Positions 18,203 through 26,927 are shown, counted from the first letter of the stretch. The stretch is 61,992 bases of DNA from Mycobacterium sp. 1245805.9 (GCF_001672915.1 NZ_LZKR01000132.1:1-61992), one strand, 5' to 3'. Made by a program: numbers and translations. The notes: generated by a model from the letters alone, not told the origin.

Positions 18203-20323
18203 ATGGACAACAATCACACGTCCGATGCCAAACAGCGCGACCTCGACCCGTCTCGGGTGCGCCGCGACACCGGATTCCTGACCACCCAGCAGGGCGTGCG
18301 GGTCGACCACACCGACGATTCGCTGACCGCCGGCGAGCGGGGACCCACGCTGTTGGAGGACTTTCACGCCCGGGAAAAGATCACCCACTTCGACCATGAG
18401 CGAATTCCGGAGCGCGTCGTTCACGCGCGCGGCGCCGGCGCCTACGGTTTCTTCGAACCGTACGACGACTGGCTGGCCGAGTACACCGCGGCGAAATTCC
18501 TGACCACGCCGGGCACCCGGACCCCCGTGTTCGTGCGGTTCTCCACCGTTGCCGGGTCGCGCGGCTCGGCCGACACCGTGCGCGACGTGCGTGGCTTCGC
18601 CACCAAGTTCTACACCGAGCAGGGCAATTACGACCTGGTGGGCAACAACTTTCCGGTCTTCTTCATCCAGGATGGCATCAAGTTCCCCGACTTCGTCCAC
18701 GCGGTGAAACCCGAGCCGCACAACGAGATTCCGCAGGCCGCCTCGGCGCACGACACGCTGTGGGACTTCGTCTCCCTGCAGCCCGAGACGCTGCACGCCA
18801 TCATGTGGCTGATGTCGGACCGCGCGCTGCCGCGCAGCTACCGGATGATGCAGGGGTTCGGGGTGCACACCTTCCGCCTGGTAAACGCCAGCGGGGAAGG
18901 CACTTTCGTCAAGTTCCACTGGAAGCCCCGCCTCGGCGTGCACTCGCTGATCTGGGACGAATGCCAGAAGATCGCCGGCAAGGACCCCGACTACAACCGC
19001 CGCGACCTGTGGGACGCCATCGAGTCCGGCCAGTATCCCGAATGGGAACTCGGCGTGCAGCTGGTGGCCGAGGCCGACGAGTTCAACTTCGATTTCGATC
19101 TCCTCGACGCCACGAAAATCATTCCCGAGGAACAGGTTCCGGTCCGTCCCGTCGGCAAGATGGTGCTGAACCGCAACCCCGAGAACTTCTTCGCCGAGAC
19201 CGAGCAGGTCGCCTTTCACACCGCCAACGTGGTGCCCGGGATCGACTTCACCAACGACCCACTGCTGCAGTTCCGCAACTTCTCCTACCTCGACACGCAG
19301 CTGATCCGGCTGGGCGGCCCGAACTTCGCGCAGCTGCCGGTGAACCGGCCGGTGGCCGACGTCCGCACCAATCAGCAGGACGGCTACTCCCAGCACGCCA
19401 TCCCGCAGGGCCGGTCCAGTTACTACAAGAACACCCTCGGCAGCGGGTGCCCGGCGCTGGCCAACGACGACGTGTTCCGCCACTACACGCAGCGGGTCGA
19501 CGGAACGGCGATGCGCAAGCGCGCCAAGTCCTTCGAGAATCACTACAGCCAGGCGCGGATGTTCTGGAAGAGCATGTCGGCGGTCGAGGCCGAACACATC
19601 GTCGCCGCGTTCGCCTTCGAACTGGGCAAGGTCGAAGTGCCCGACATCCGCTCGGCGGTGGTGGCCCAACTCGCCCGCGTCGACCACGGGCTGGCCGCCC
19701 AGGTGGCGGCGAAGCTGGGGCTGCCCGAACCGCCCGACGAGGCGGTCGACGGCGAGGTGGCCTCCTCGCCGGCGCTGTCCCAGATCGGGGTGGCCGACAG
19801 CATCGAGTCGCGCAAGATCGCCGTCCTGGCCGCGGACGGCGTGGATGTCGTTGGGACGCAACGCTTCAAGGAGCTGATGGCCGAGCGCGGCGCGACGGTC
19901 GAGGTGCTGGCCGCCGGCGCCGGCGGCGCCCTGCGCGGCGGGTCCGGCGGGGAGCTCCCCGTCGACCGGGCGTTCACCACGATGGCGTCGGTCCTCTACG
20001 ACGCGGTGGTGGTGGCGTGCGGACCGGATTCGGTGGCGACGCTTTCCGAGGACGGTTACGCCGTGCACTTCGTGATCGAGGCCTACAAGCACCTGAAGCC
20101 GATCGGCGCGTACGGCAAGGGGATCGATCTGCTACGCGCCGCGCACATCGACACCCGCCTCGCCTCCGACAGCGACTCGGCCACCGACGTGGTGACCGAC
20201 CGCTCCGTCGTGACGACGAAGGCGGCCGCCGACGACTTCCCCGACCAGTTCGCCGAGGAATTCGCCGCCGCACTGGCCCGGCACCGCTGCTGGGAACGCC
20301 AGACCGACCCGGTGCCGGCATAA
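18203..20323 (+). CDS. katE: Catalase KatE, large-subunit (HPII) type
   Basis: A 706-residue monofunctional haem catalase of the large clade. The distal His74 is in [15 protein letters not shown], the distal Asn in [10 protein letters not shown] (about 148), and the proximal haem-ligand Tyr362 in [10 protein letters not shown]. From about residue 560 a flavodoxin/class-I-amidotransferase-like domain follows ([13 protein letters not shown] ... [12 protein letters not shown]), as in E. coli HPII. The ATG is at 18203. The next gene follows after 21 bp with a strong ribosome-binding site. It decomposes H2O2 in the cytosol and is a typical general-stress gene. Confidence 0.96.
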   Translation: MDNNHTSDAKQRDLDPSRVRRDTGFLTTQQGVRVDHTDDSLTAGERGPTLLEDFHAREKITHFDHERIPERVVHARGAGAYGFFEPYDDWLAEYTAAKFLTTPGTRTPVFVRFSTVAGSRGSADTVRDVRGFATKFYTEQGNYDLVGNNFPVFFIQDGIKFPDFVHAVKPEPHNEIPQAASAHDTLWDFVSLQPETLHAIMWLMSDRALPRSYRMMQGFGVHTFRLVNASGEGTFVKFHWKPRLGVHSLIWDECQKIAGKDPDYNRRDLWDAIESGQYPEWELGVQLVAEADEFNFDFDLLDATKIIPEEQVPVRPVGKMVLNRNPENFFAETEQVAFHTANVVPGIDFTNDPLLQFRNFSYLDTQLIRLGGPNFAQLPVNRPVADVRTNQQDGYSQHAIPQGRSSYYKNTLGSGCPALANDDVFRHYTQRVDGTAMRKRAKSFENHYSQARMFWKSMSAVEAEHIVAAFAFELGKVEVPDIRSAVVAQLARVDHGLAAQVAAKLGLPEPPDEAVDGEVASSPALSQIGVADSIESRKIAVLAADGVDVVGTQRFKELMAERGATVEVLAAGAGGALRGGSGGELPVDRAFTTMASVLYDAVVVACGPDSVATLSEDGYAVHFVIEAYKHLKPIGAYGKGIDLLRAAHIDTRLASDSDSATDVVTDRSVVTTKAAADDFPDQFAEEFAAALARHRCWERQTDPVPA

Positions 20324-20344
20324 CCCATTCAAGGAGGAGAAACG

Positions 20345-20602
20345 ATGCCACGTTCGTCGATCAAGAACGAGAAGATGTACCAGGATCTGCGCAAGCAGGG
20401 TGATTCCAAGGAAAAGGCCGCGCGGATCTCCAACGCGGCCGCGGGCCGGGGCAAGTCGTCCGTCGGCCGCAAGGGCGGCAAGGCCGGCTCCTATGCGGAC
20501 TGGACCGTTCCGCAATTGAAGAAGAGGGCCAAAGAGCTTGGCATGTCGGGCTATTCGAGCCTGACCAAGGACAAGCTGGTGGCCAAGCTGCGCAACCACT
20601 GA
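20345..20602 (+). CDS. Small Rho-N/SAP-like nucleic-acid-binding protein
   Basis: An 85-residue basic protein. The first half (KNEKMYQDLRKQGDSKEKAARISNA) is the conserved DUF7218-type segment; the second half (WTVPQLKKRAKELGMSGYSSLTKDKLVAKLR) is a Rho-N-terminal/SAP-like helix-extended loop-helix that binds nucleic acid (core TVPQLKKRAKELGMSGYSSL). A near-perfect ribosome-binding site AAGGAGGAG precedes the ATG. It lies 21 bp after katE, so is probably co-expressed in stress. Confidence 0.85.
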   Translation: MPRSSIKNEKMYQDLRKQGDSKEKAARISNAAAGRGKSSVGRKGGKAGSYADWTVPQLKKRAKELGMSGYSSLTKDKLVAKLRNH

Positions 20603-20610
20603 GGGGCGTT

Positions 20611-20702
20611 GCGTGTGAATTGTGGGCCTGGCGTGTGAATCCTGGCCGGAAGAATCGCCGGGAGCCCGCCCTGCGCGCACACCGAAAGCCGCCGGCGCAC
20701 AC
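20611..20702. repeat. 92-bp intergenic element, copy A
   Basis: Located between two convergent genes. It has two direct GCGTGTGAAT repeats (20611 and 20631, period 20), then CCGCCCTG, then two direct GCGCACAC repeats (20675 and 20695, period 20). The two halves are roughly inverted relative to each other. Copy B at 51010-51102 has the same spacing throughout. No coding potential is apparent. It may act as a bidirectional terminator or be a mobile palindromic unit. Confidence 0.65.
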
Positions 20703-20711
20703 TCAACGCGA

Positions 20712-21281
20712 CTAGCCGGTCAGGCCGAGCCGGTCGGCCAGCACCAAAAAGGCGACCGCGTAATCGTTGTCGGCGGTCCGCGACCTGATGCGCTCCCAGT
20801 CCAGCCTTTCGCGGACGGCCCGCACCGGCGGCAGCAGCTTGGCGAAGTCGCAGTGGTGTTCGTTCAGGGACCGCAGCTTCTGGATCACCACCATGGTCGG
20901 CGGTAGCACCGGCATCGCGATCGCCAACACGTCGCGCCGCTCGGCGCAGTCCAGCGTGGCCGGCTCCACGGGCTCGCCGTTGATGCGGTGCAGGATGTCG
21001 ACGACGGTGTCGCCGGTGCGCGCCTTGAACAACCAGTCCTCCGGCGGGTGTTCGATCGCGAAGCCGGCGTCGGCGAGGGTGGCCTCGGCGCTCGCCACGT
21101 CGGTCTCGGCCACGACGAGATCCACGTCGTGGCTGGGCTCGGGCGCGCCGAAGGCCCACAGCGCATACGTGCCGGCCAACGCAAACCGCGGCCCGTTCTC
21201 CTTGAGCGCCGACGCCGCACCGCGCAACGCCTCCCGCAGCTGATTGCAGGACACATCCGAGGGGCTCTGGGTGGCGCTCAT
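20712..21281 (-). CDS. Nucleotidyltransferase-fold protein
   Basis: A 189-residue protein. ALAGTYALWAFGAPEPSHDVDLVV is the beginning of a minimal nucleotidyltransferase fold (G-T/S in place of GG, then DVDLV for the metal-binding Asp pair; core GAPEPSHDVDLVV). A further conserved part is VVDILHRI and MVVIQKLRSLNEHHCDFAKL, as in MenAi-like/DUF1814-type toxins and related proteins. ATG 21281 is preferred; the open frame extends to 21473 without coding character. No antitoxin-like partner is adjacent. Confidence 0.75.
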   Translation of the reverse strand: MSATQSPSDVSCNQLREALRGAASALKENGPRFALAGTYALWAFGAPEPSHDVDLVVAETDVASAEATLADAGFAIEHPPEDWLFKARTGDTVVDILHRINGEPVEPATLDCAERRDVLAIAMPVLPPTMVVIQKLRSLNEHHCDFAKLLPPVRAVRERLDWERIRSRTADNDYAVAFLVLADRLGLTG

Positions 21282-21449
21282 CGTGCAGTAGGTGATACCC
21301 GCCTTTCGGCGGGGCAACCTGTTCCGGATTTGCGTGACATCGTTTGTCGTCCGTTTAAGGGGCGGTAACACTGGCAAGTCTGGTGTTATGTCAGCCCCGG
21401 CCCTCCGCGCATACGACGGGGCTGCCGTCATGGCCAACGGTGGCCGCTC

Positions 21450-22394
21450 ATGACCGCGGGACTGGTCAAGCACTGGCTCGACTCGGGACGGCTCGAGCTG
21501 CCGCTACCCGCCTCGGGGCGCACCGCCGAACGCTGGCAACGCCTGGCCCGGCTGGCCGAGGAGGACATCGTGGCGGCCCGGATCGCCGAGGCCCACGCCG
21601 ACGCCGTCGCGATCCTGCACGAGCTGGGCGGCAAGCCGCCCGATTCCGATCAGCTGTGGGGCGTGTGGGCGGCCGAATCGTCCGACGATGCGCTGATTGC
21701 CACCAGGATCCGCGGCGGCGCGATCATCCTCAACGGCACCAAGGTGTGGTGCTCGGGCGCCGGGTTCTGCACGCACGCGCTGGTGACCGCCCGGCTCGAC
21801 GACGGACGGTGCGGGCTGTTCGCGGTGCCGGTCACCGAACCCGCCGTCAAGGCGCTGCCGACCACCTGGTGGAACGTCGGGATGGCCGGAAGCGACACCA
21901 GGGCGGTGCAATTCACCAACGCGCGCGCCGTCGGCGTGGGTGACCCCGACGCCTACCTGACCCGGCCCGGGTTCTGGCACGGCGCCACCGGCGTCGCCGC
22001 CTGCTGGCTCGGCGGTGCGCGGCGCGTCGCCGAGCCGTTATACCGCTGCGCCACAAGCGAATCGGCGGACGCCTACTCCCTGGCGCACCTGGGCGCGGTG
22101 GACGCCGCGCTGGCCGCGGGCGAGGCCATCCTGACCACGGCGGCGATGCAGATCGACACCGATCCCTTCGACCGGTCCAACACCGCTCAGCTGCTGGCCC
22201 GTCGCGCGCGTACGGTCGTGGAACACGCGGTCGACGAGGCCATCACGCGCACCGGCCGCGCCCTGGGGCCGGGGCCGCTGTGCCAGGACGGCCGACACGC
22301 CCAGCGCGTCGCCGACCTGACCATCTACATCCGGCAAAGCCACGCCGAGCGGGACCTGGCCGAGCTCGGGCGCCTCGCCGGGCGACGATCATGA
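21450..22394 (+). CDS. Acyl-CoA dehydrogenase-like protein
   Basis: A 314-residue protein resembling a shortened acyl-CoA dehydrogenase. The middle beta-domain is recognisable (ATRIRGGAIILNGTKVWCSGA, about 83-103, then ALVTARL and GLFAVPV). The C-terminal helical domain is shorter than usual and lacks a clear catalytic Glu and the FAD-binding QxxGG end. It starts an operon with the PIG-L, methyltransferase and EEP genes (gap 10 bp, then 4-bp overlap). Its role in that operon is unknown. Confidence 0.78.
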   Translation: MTAGLVKHWLDSGRLELPLPASGRTAERWQRLARLAEEDIVAARIAEAHADAVAILHELGGKPPDSDQLWGVWAAESSDDALIATRIRGGAIILNGTKVWCSGAGFCTHALVTARLDDGRCGLFAVPVTEPAVKALPTTWWNVGMAGSDTRAVQFTNARAVGVGDPDAYLTRPGFWHGATGVAACWLGGARRVAEPLYRCATSESADAYSLAHLGAVDAALAAGEAILTTAAMQIDTDPFDRSNTAQLLARRARTVVEHAVDEAITRTGRALGPGPLCQDGRHAQRVADLTIYIRQSHAERDLAELGRLAGRRS

Positions 22395-22404
22395 AAGCCC
22401 GGCC

Positions 22405-23178
22405 ATGAAAACCCTGCTGGCGAGCAATTGCGCCAAGTTCGCGGCCAAGCCGCTGACCCGCGGCGGCACCCCGGCGCCGGTGTGGCTGGCCGCGCTGCAC
22501 TCCGAACCGCTGCCCCCGCTGGACCTGACCGCGTGTCCCGGGTTGGTCGTCGTCGCGGCCCATCCCGACGACGAGACGCTGGGACTCGGCGCGACCACCG
22601 CCCAACTGGTCGCCTCGGGCGTCGACGTGCAGGTCATTTCGGTCACCGACGGCGGCGCGGCCCGCCCGGGTGTGACGGCGCGGGAGCGGACGCGTTGGGA
22701 GATCACTCGCAGGTACGAACTATGCCGGGCGGCAAGCGTTTTGGGGATCCCCGAGCCGGTGTCGCTGGCGCTGCCCGACGGGCAGTTGGCCGACCACGAG
22801 GACGCAATCGCCGATCTCCTGGCGGGCATCCTCGCCGCCGCCGCGCCCGGGACGTGGTGCGCCGCCACCTGGCGGGGCGACGGGCATCCCGATCACGAGG
22901 CCGTGGGGCGCGCGGCCGCGGAGGCCTGCCGGCGCACCGGCGCCGTGTTGCTGGAATACCCGGTGTGGATGTGGCACTGGGCCAGCCCGGCCGACCCCAC
23001 GGTGCCCTGGCACCGCGCCCAGTCGGTGCCCGTGCCCACTCGGGCCCTCGCCCGCAAACGCCTCGCCGCGCATTGTTTTCGCAGCCAGCTCGAGCCGCCC
23101 GCCACCGGGGCGGCGCCCGCCGTCCCGCCGTTCGTGCTGCAACGGCTGCTCGCGGTGGGCGAGGTGGTATTCCGGTGA
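22405..23178 (+). CDS. PIG-L (LmbE) family deacetylase
   Basis: A 257-residue zinc-dependent deacetylase of the family containing MshB and Mca. The metal motif is VVVAAHPDDETLGLG (H-x-D-D, about 51-54), the later metal His is in WRGDGHPDHEAVGRAAAEA. Substrates of this family are N-acetylglucosaminyl groups of small molecules or lipids. The upstream ATG at 22391 stops after five codons; the ATG at 22405 is the start. GTGA overlap with the methyltransferase that follows. Confidence 0.88.
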   Translation: MKTLLASNCAKFAAKPLTRGGTPAPVWLAALHSEPLPPLDLTACPGLVVVAAHPDDETLGLGATTAQLVASGVDVQVISVTDGGAARPGVTARERTRWEITRRYELCRAASVLGIPEPVSLALPDGQLADHEDAIADLLAGILAAAAPGTWCAATWRGDGHPDHEAVGRAAAEACRRTGAVLLEYPVWMWHWASPADPTVPWHRAQSVPVPTRALARKRLAAHCFRSQLEPPATGAAPAVPPFVLQRLLAVGEVVFR

Positions 23179-23756
23179 CCACCGCGGCGCATGCCGGCAT
23201 CGAGGATCCCCGGCCGCTGCCGACGCGGTGGTACCAACAGCGCCGGGACGCCATCACGCTGGCGATGCTGCCCGACCGCCGGTACCGGCACGCGTTGCAG
23301 CCGGGCTGCTCGATCGGGACGCTGACCGCCCAGCTGGCCGCGCGCTGCGATCGGGTGACCGCGATGGACGTGGCCGAGGCGGCGCTGCGCGGCGCGGACG
23401 CGCGGTTGCGGCGGGCCGGCAGCCGGGATCGGGTGACGCTGTACCTGTCGTCCCGGGACGCGCCGTGGCCGCCCGGGCCCTTCGACCTGCTGGTGCTCAG
23501 CGACGTCGCCTGCGACCTGGAGGCCGACGCGCTGGCCACGGTGTTGTCCCGCGAATGCCCGCGGCTGCGGCCGGGGGCGAAAGTCGTTGCCGCACACTGG
23601 CGCCACCCGGTGGCCGGCCGTCCGCTCACCGGCGACGCGGCCCACGCCGTCATCGCGGAGACGCCCGGGCTGGTGTCCATCGCCCGATACGGGGACCGCG
23701 ACGTGGTCATCGAGGCATTCGCCACAGGCGGCGGCTGGACAGCGGCTAATTGGTGA
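23175..23756 (+). CDS. SAM-dependent methyltransferase (NodS-like)
   Basis: A 193-residue class I methyltransferase. WYQQRRDAITLAMLPDRRY leads into motif I ALQPGCSIGTLTAQLAARC (Gly-rich loop with the unusual PGCS-IG), then VTAMDVAEAAL and FDLLVLSDVACDLE. This is the NodS-type subfamily. The GTG at 23175 overlaps the preceding stop (GTGA). Together with the PIG-L deacetylase it would N-methylate a freshly deacetylated amino sugar, the logic of NodB-NodS; this is inference from order and families. Confidence 0.87.
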   Translation: MTTAAHAGIEDPRPLPTRWYQQRRDAITLAMLPDRRYRHALQPGCSIGTLTAQLAARCDRVTAMDVAEAALRGADARLRRAGSRDRVTLYLSSRDAPWPPGPFDLLVLSDVACDLEADALATVLSRECPRLRPGAKVVAAHWRHPVAGRPLTGDAAHAVIAETPGLVSIARYGDRDVVIEAFATGGGWTAANW

Positions 23757-23787
23757 CCGCGGCCCGGGAGTGGGTATCGAAAAGGGT

Positions 23788-24552
23788 ATGCGCGTCGCGA
23801 CCTTCAACATCCTGCACGGCCGCACCGTCGGGAACGGGGTGGATCTGGCGCGGCTGCGGGACTGCGTGCGCCGGCTGGATCCGGACATCCTCGGGCTGCA
23901 GGAGGTGGACTGCGAACAGCCTCGGTCCGATCGCGCCGACCTCACCGCGGTCGCCGCGGAAGCCATGGGGGCCGTGGAGCATCGGTTCGTGGCCGCGATC
24001 TCCGGCACGCCGGGCGCGACGTGGATGGCCGCCACCGGCCGCGAACAACCCGGCACGGCGGCCTACGGGATCGCGCTGCTGTCCCGGTTCCCGGTGGCCA
24101 GTTGGCAGGTGGTGCGACTGCCCCGGATTCCCATGCGGTTTCCCATGTATCTACCCGGCCCGAACCGGGTGATGATCGTCGACGAGGAACCGCGCGCCGC
24201 CGTCATCGCGCAGCTGCACACCCCGTGGGGCGGCCTCACGGTGGCCAACACGCATCTGTCCTTCGTGCCCGGCTGGAATCGGCGCCAGCTGCGCCGGCTG
24301 ATCCACGACCTGCACGGCTTCCCGGGTCCGCGGCTGCTCACCGGTGACCTCAACATGACGCCCGACGCCGTGCGCCGCTGGTCCGGCATGCGGCCCCTGG
24401 CGGTGGCCGCAACCTTTCCCGCGGAAACCCCCAACCGCCAGCTCGACCACATCCTGACCGACGACCCCGGCCTGCGCGGTGGCGCCGTCGAATCCGATGT
24501 GATGCCGATCTCCGATCACCGGCCGCTGGTGGTCGACCTGGAGCACGCGTGA
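23788..24552 (+). CDS. Endonuclease/exonuclease/phosphatase family protein
   Basis: A 254-residue EEP-fold metal-dependent hydrolase. Motifs: RVATFNILHG (Asn), LGLQEVD (metal Glu), GIALLSRFP, ANTHLSF (Asn/His), LLTGDLNMTP (Asp-x-Asn), RQLDHIL and ISDHRPLVV (final Asp-His). The start is ATG 23788, 31 bp after the methyltransferase. Such proteins hydrolyse phosphodiesters of nucleic acids or lipids; no signal peptide is seen. Confidence 0.88.
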   Translation: MRVATFNILHGRTVGNGVDLARLRDCVRRLDPDILGLQEVDCEQPRSDRADLTAVAAEAMGAVEHRFVAAISGTPGATWMAATGREQPGTAAYGIALLSRFPVASWQVVRLPRIPMRFPMYLPGPNRVMIVDEEPRAAVIAQLHTPWGGLTVANTHLSFVPGWNRRQLRRLIHDLHGFPGPRLLTGDLNMTPDAVRRWSGMRPLAVAATFPAETPNRQLDHILTDDPGLRGGAVESDVMPISDHRPLVVDLEHA

Positions 24553-24562
24553 CGGGCTGGGG

Positions 24563-24850
24563 CTATCTGGCGGCCCATCCCATCCCGTCGAGCCGCCGCT
24601 GGACCCGGCCGATGTCGTCCGGCAAGGGCAGCTCGTCGGTGACCCGGAGGATCTCCACCCCGACGTCGGCGTCGTCGATCGAGCGGTGCTTGCGCCCGGT
24701 GAGGGTGGTCGCGATCGTGGTGACCTCGTCGTCGCACACTCGCCGCGGCAGCAGCGCCAGCAGCGGCACGTAGCCGAAGGGCGGCGTGCCACGCGGATAA
24801 CCGGCGCGCAGGAACGCGATGATGCTCGACACCGTGCCGCGTAAGACCAT
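24563..24850 (-). CDS. DUF3349 domain protein
   Basis: A 95-residue small protein of the actinobacterial DUF3349 family. Typical parts are SIIAFLRAGYPRGTPPFGYVPLLALLPRR (core AGYPRGTPPFGYVPLLALL) and the final DIGRVQRRLDGMGW. Paralogues occur in several copies in mycobacteria. The function is unknown. GGGAGGTGAGGG lies before the start. It converges on the EEP gene (gap 10 bp). Confidence 0.85.
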   Translation of the reverse strand: MVLRGTVSSIIAFLRAGYPRGTPPFGYVPLLALLPRRVCDDEVTTIATTLTGRKHRSIDDADVGVEILRVTDELPLPDDIGRVQRRLDGMGWAAR

Positions 24851-24891
24851 CCCTCACCTCCCGCCGCCGCGCCAAGTGGTCTTGCCAGGAA

Positions 24892-24914
24892 TACCCGGCG
24901 TGCCGGTTTGAAAC
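24892..24914 (-). promoter_or_regulatory. Candidate SigF-type promoter of the DUF3349 gene
   Basis: Minus strand GTTT (24914-24911), 14 nt, GGGTA (24896-24892, followed by T). The hexamers are ideal but the spacer is one base short. The -35 sits in a direct repeat CGGTTTGAA(A)CCACAGA at 24904 and 24922. Confidence 0.45.
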
Positions 24915-24938
24915 CACAGAGCGGTTTGAACCACAGAA

Positions 24939-24971
24939 GGGGGCCCGGTCCGCCCGCCGGCCCGGGCCCCC
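24939..24971 (-). terminator. Hairpin terminator after the CsbD gene
   Basis: GGGGGCCCGG and CCGGGCCCCC form a perfect 10-bp stem with a 13-nt loop, 12 bp beyond the stop of the CsbD gene. There is no U-tract, as is usual for mycobacterial terminators. Confidence 0.6.
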
Positions 24972-24983
24972 AGTGGAGATGGC

Positions 24984-25220
24984 TTACTGGTTTTGCTTCT
25001 GGCGCTCTTCGGCGGCCTTGGCGCCGGCGCGCGCGGAATCGGCCTCGGCTTCCTTCTTGCCCGCGTCGCGCTGGGCGTCCGCCTTGTCCTGCTGCGCCTG
25101 ACCCTCTTCGACGAGGTCGTCGCGACCGGTGACGGTTCCGCCGACCTCCTTGACCTTGCCCTTGACGCCCTCGACGGTGCCCCTGACGGCCTCTTGTGGT
25201 CCGCTCTTGTGATCGCCCAT
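24984..25220 (-). CDS. CsbD-like stress protein
   Basis: A 78-residue highly charged protein of the CsbD family, known as a general-stress marker in bacteria. GTVEGVKGKVKEVGGTVTG is the conserved core (about 14-32); the rest is a Lys/Ala/Gln-rich helix. Start ATG 25220 has GGGAGGT at the ideal distance. Biochemical function is unknown; related mycobacterial proteins are annotated as microaggregate-binding. Confidence 0.85.
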   Translation of the reverse strand: MGDHKSGPQEAVRGTVEGVKGKVKEVGGTVTGRDDLVEEGQAQQDKADAQRDAGKKEAEADSARAGAKAAEERQKQNQ

Positions 25221-25268
25221 TGGTCGACCTCCCTCTCGGTGGTTACGTCTTGATTCGCATCTACCGGC

Positions 25269-25292
25269 TTCCCGCAAGGCTCGGGGCCAAAC
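25269..25292 (-). promoter_or_regulatory. Candidate SigF-type promoter of the CsbD gene
   Basis: Minus strand GTTT (25292-25289), 15 nt, GGGAA (25273-25269), one base off GGGTA. A perfect hairpin CCCCGCG-CGAT-CGCGGGG (25296-25313) lies just upstream. The family's stress role makes SigF control plausible. Confidence 0.4.
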
Positions 25293-25340
25293 ACTCCCCG
25301 CGCGATCGCGGGGCGAACGTTTCGCCATGCGAACCGGTCT

Positions 25341-25364
25341 GTTTGAACGCGACATTTGCGGGTA
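25341..25364 (+). promoter_or_regulatory. SigF-type promoter of the NmrA-like gene
   Basis: GTTT (25341-25344), 15 nt, GGGTA (25360-25364) matches the mycobacterial SigF consensus exactly. It ends 26 bp before the GTG at 25391. Confidence 0.7.
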
Positions 25365-25390
25365 GTTACTGCTCCCGACTGCTCAAGGGG

Positions 25391-26215
25391 GTGGAGTCAC
25401 TGAGCACCATCGCTGTCATCGGTGCGACCGGCACGGCCGGGGCGCGCGTCGTCGCCAGGCTGAAGGCCCGCGACGTCGAGGTCGTCGAAATCTCCCGCGC
25501 TCACGGCGTCGACGTGATCACGGGACGGGGGTTATTCCAGGCGCTTTCGGGGGTCGACGTCGTGATCGACGTCTCCAACCCGATGCCCGCCGACGGGAGT
25601 TCGAACATCACCCAGACGGTGGCCGCCGCAACCCGCAACGTCGTGGGAGCCTGCGCCGCGCGCGACGTCCGGCGGCTGGTGGTGTTGACGGTCGCCGGCA
25701 TCGAGGATCCCTCGTTCGACGGCTTTCCGTATTTCGAGGCCAAGCGGGCCGCCAAGCAGATCGTGCTCGACGGCCCCGTGCCGGTGACCCTGGTGAAGTC
25801 GACCCAGTGGTACGAGTTCGCCACCAACCCCGCCGCCGTGAGTTCCCGCGACGGCGAGGTGGTCGTCCAGGACTGGCTGATCCAGCCCATCGCCGCCGAC
25901 ACCGTCGCCGACGTGCTCGTCGAGGCCGCCCTGGCGCAGACGCATCGGCCACACACGATCACCGGCCCACAGGCCGTCCGCCTGCCTGAGCTCACGTCCA
26001 AACTGCTCGCCCGGCAGGGCGACAAACGTCGGGTGCGCGCCGTGCAGCCCGCGCTCGGCGCGCTCGGTACCGGGGCGCTGTTGGCGTCGGACGGCGCCAT
26101 CGTCGTCGGCCCCGACGTCGACACGTGGCTGCACTCCCTGTCCTCACCCGACTCGGACGGCGACGCTGCGCCGACGAGGCTGCAAACGCGGGATCTTTCC
26201 CATACCTGCCGTTAG
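25391..26215 (+). CDS. NmrA/atypical SDR NAD(P)-binding protein
   Basis: A 274-residue protein with an N-terminal Rossmann motif TIAVIGATGTAGARVVARL (GATGTAG) and the atypical-SDR pattern VIDVSNPMPADGSSN, then RRLVVLTVAGIED and FPYFEAKRAAKQIV (YFEAK as the Y-x3-K). This resembles NmrA-like or SDR5-type proteins that sense or use NAD(P)H. GTG 25391 gives VESLSTIAVIG; AAGGGG lies directly upstream but close. Monocistronic behind a SigF-type promoter. Confidence 0.82.
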   Translation: MESLSTIAVIGATGTAGARVVARLKARDVEVVEISRAHGVDVITGRGLFQALSGVDVVIDVSNPMPADGSSNITQTVAAATRNVVGACAARDVRRLVVLTVAGIEDPSFDGFPYFEAKRAAKQIVLDGPVPVTLVKSTQWYEFATNPAAVSSRDGEVVVQDWLIQPIAADTVADVLVEAALAQTHRPHTITGPQAVRLPELTSKLLARQGDKRRVRAVQPALGALGTGALLASDGAIVVGPDVDTWLHSLSSPDSDGDAAPTRLQTRDLSHTCR

Positions 26216-26484
26216 GCCGAGGAGCGAGGTCACGGTTGCGTCACGATCGGTGTCACGATTGGTTAAGAACCGGGGCCGTTCTCTAAGAATTCTCAACATT
26301 GCGCGTCGTATTTATTTGCTCGCTTAGCGAAAATGGGGCTGGTGGGGCGATCGTGCCCTGCGTGGTCCGCGGTGTTCGTTTCGAGCGAACGTCCCCACTT
26401 TCGGCTTTCGCTACCTTGGTCTTCGAGGATCGGGAGCCTCTCTGCAAGAAATCAATTGATCAATTTCGAAGGACAAGTCTGATC
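26216..26484 (+). promoter_or_regulatory. AT-richer leader region before the haemophore-like gene
   Basis: This 269-bp non-coding stretch is markedly less GC-rich than its surroundings. It contains the perfect 12-bp palindrome AATTGATCAATT at 26454-26465, about 20 bp before the start codon, and TAAGAATTCTCAACATTG near 26284. No SigF- or DosR-type site was found. A repressor site or a structured 5' UTR is possible; no iron box was recognised. Confidence 0.3.
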
Positions 26485-26883
26485 ATGAAAAACAGCAGTA
26501 TCGTCGCGCGCCGGCGAGTTGCCGGCATCAGCGCGGGCTTCCTGCTCGGGGGATTGACCGTGGGCATCATCGGCGCCCCGTCCGCGGCCGCAGCGCCCGA
26601 CTGCAGCCCCGCCGGTGTGAACGCCACCGTGTCGTCGGTCCAGGGGGCGGCGCAGCAGTACCTGGCCGCCCACCCCGACGCCAACCAGGTGGTCACGGCC
26701 GCCTACGGCCAGCCGCGACCGGAGGCCGAGTCGAGCCTGCGCGGCTACTTCACCGCGCATCCGCAGGAGTACTACGACCTGCGCGGCATCCTGGCGCCGA
26801 TCGGCGACACGGAACGGCAGTGCAACGTCAAGGCCCTGCCGCCGTTCCTGGACTCGGCCTACCAGGAGTTCATGGCCGGCTGA
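26485..26883 (+). CDS. Secreted haem-binding (haemophore Rv0203-like) protein
   Basis: A 132-residue secreted protein. The signal peptide is clear: basic start MKNSSIVARRR, hydrophobic core, cleavage after PSAAAA. The mature part has two Cys (DCSPAG near the N-terminus and QCNVKAL near the C-terminus) and the pattern VQGAAQQYLAAHPDANQVVTAA followed by LRGYFTAHPQEYYDLRGILAP (key parts YLAAHPDANQV and FTAHPQEYYDLRGI), as in the mycobacterial haemophore family (haem-binding protein). Haem scavenging is inferred. A strong terminator follows. Confidence 0.8.
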   Translation: MKNSSIVARRRVAGISAGFLLGGLTVGIIGAPSAAAAPDCSPAGVNATVSSVQGAAQQYLAAHPDANQVVTAAYGQPRPEAESSLRGYFTAHPQEYYDLRGILAPIGDTERQCNVKALPPFLDSAYQEFMAG

Positions 26884-26895
26884 TCACGCCGGGAG

Positions 26896-26927
26896 ACGAC
26901 CCGCCACAACGGAGTGGCGGGTCGTTT
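26896..26927 (+). terminator. Strong hairpin terminator
   Basis: ACGACCCGCCAC and GTGGCGGGTCGT form a perfect 12-bp stem around the loop AACGGA, followed by TT. It lies 12 bp after the haemophore-like gene. Its last bases are shared with the -35 element of the next promoter. Confidence 0.85.

Noticed and set aside
18095..20092. A 665-codon open frame antisense to katE
   Set aside because: Its translation is the Val/Gly/Asp/His-rich pattern typical of antisense frames in GC-rich genes; katE on the other strand is clearly conserved.
21342..21367. SigF-like site before the acyl-CoA dehydrogenase gene (GTTT-N17-CGGTA)
   Set aside because: The -10 deviates and the spacer is at the limit; the site is 83 bp from the start in a region with several GTTT.
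26299..26484. Longer N-terminus of the haemophore-like protein
   Set aside because: The signal peptide begins at ATG 26485; the upstream frame covers an AT-rich leader with no protein-like sequence.
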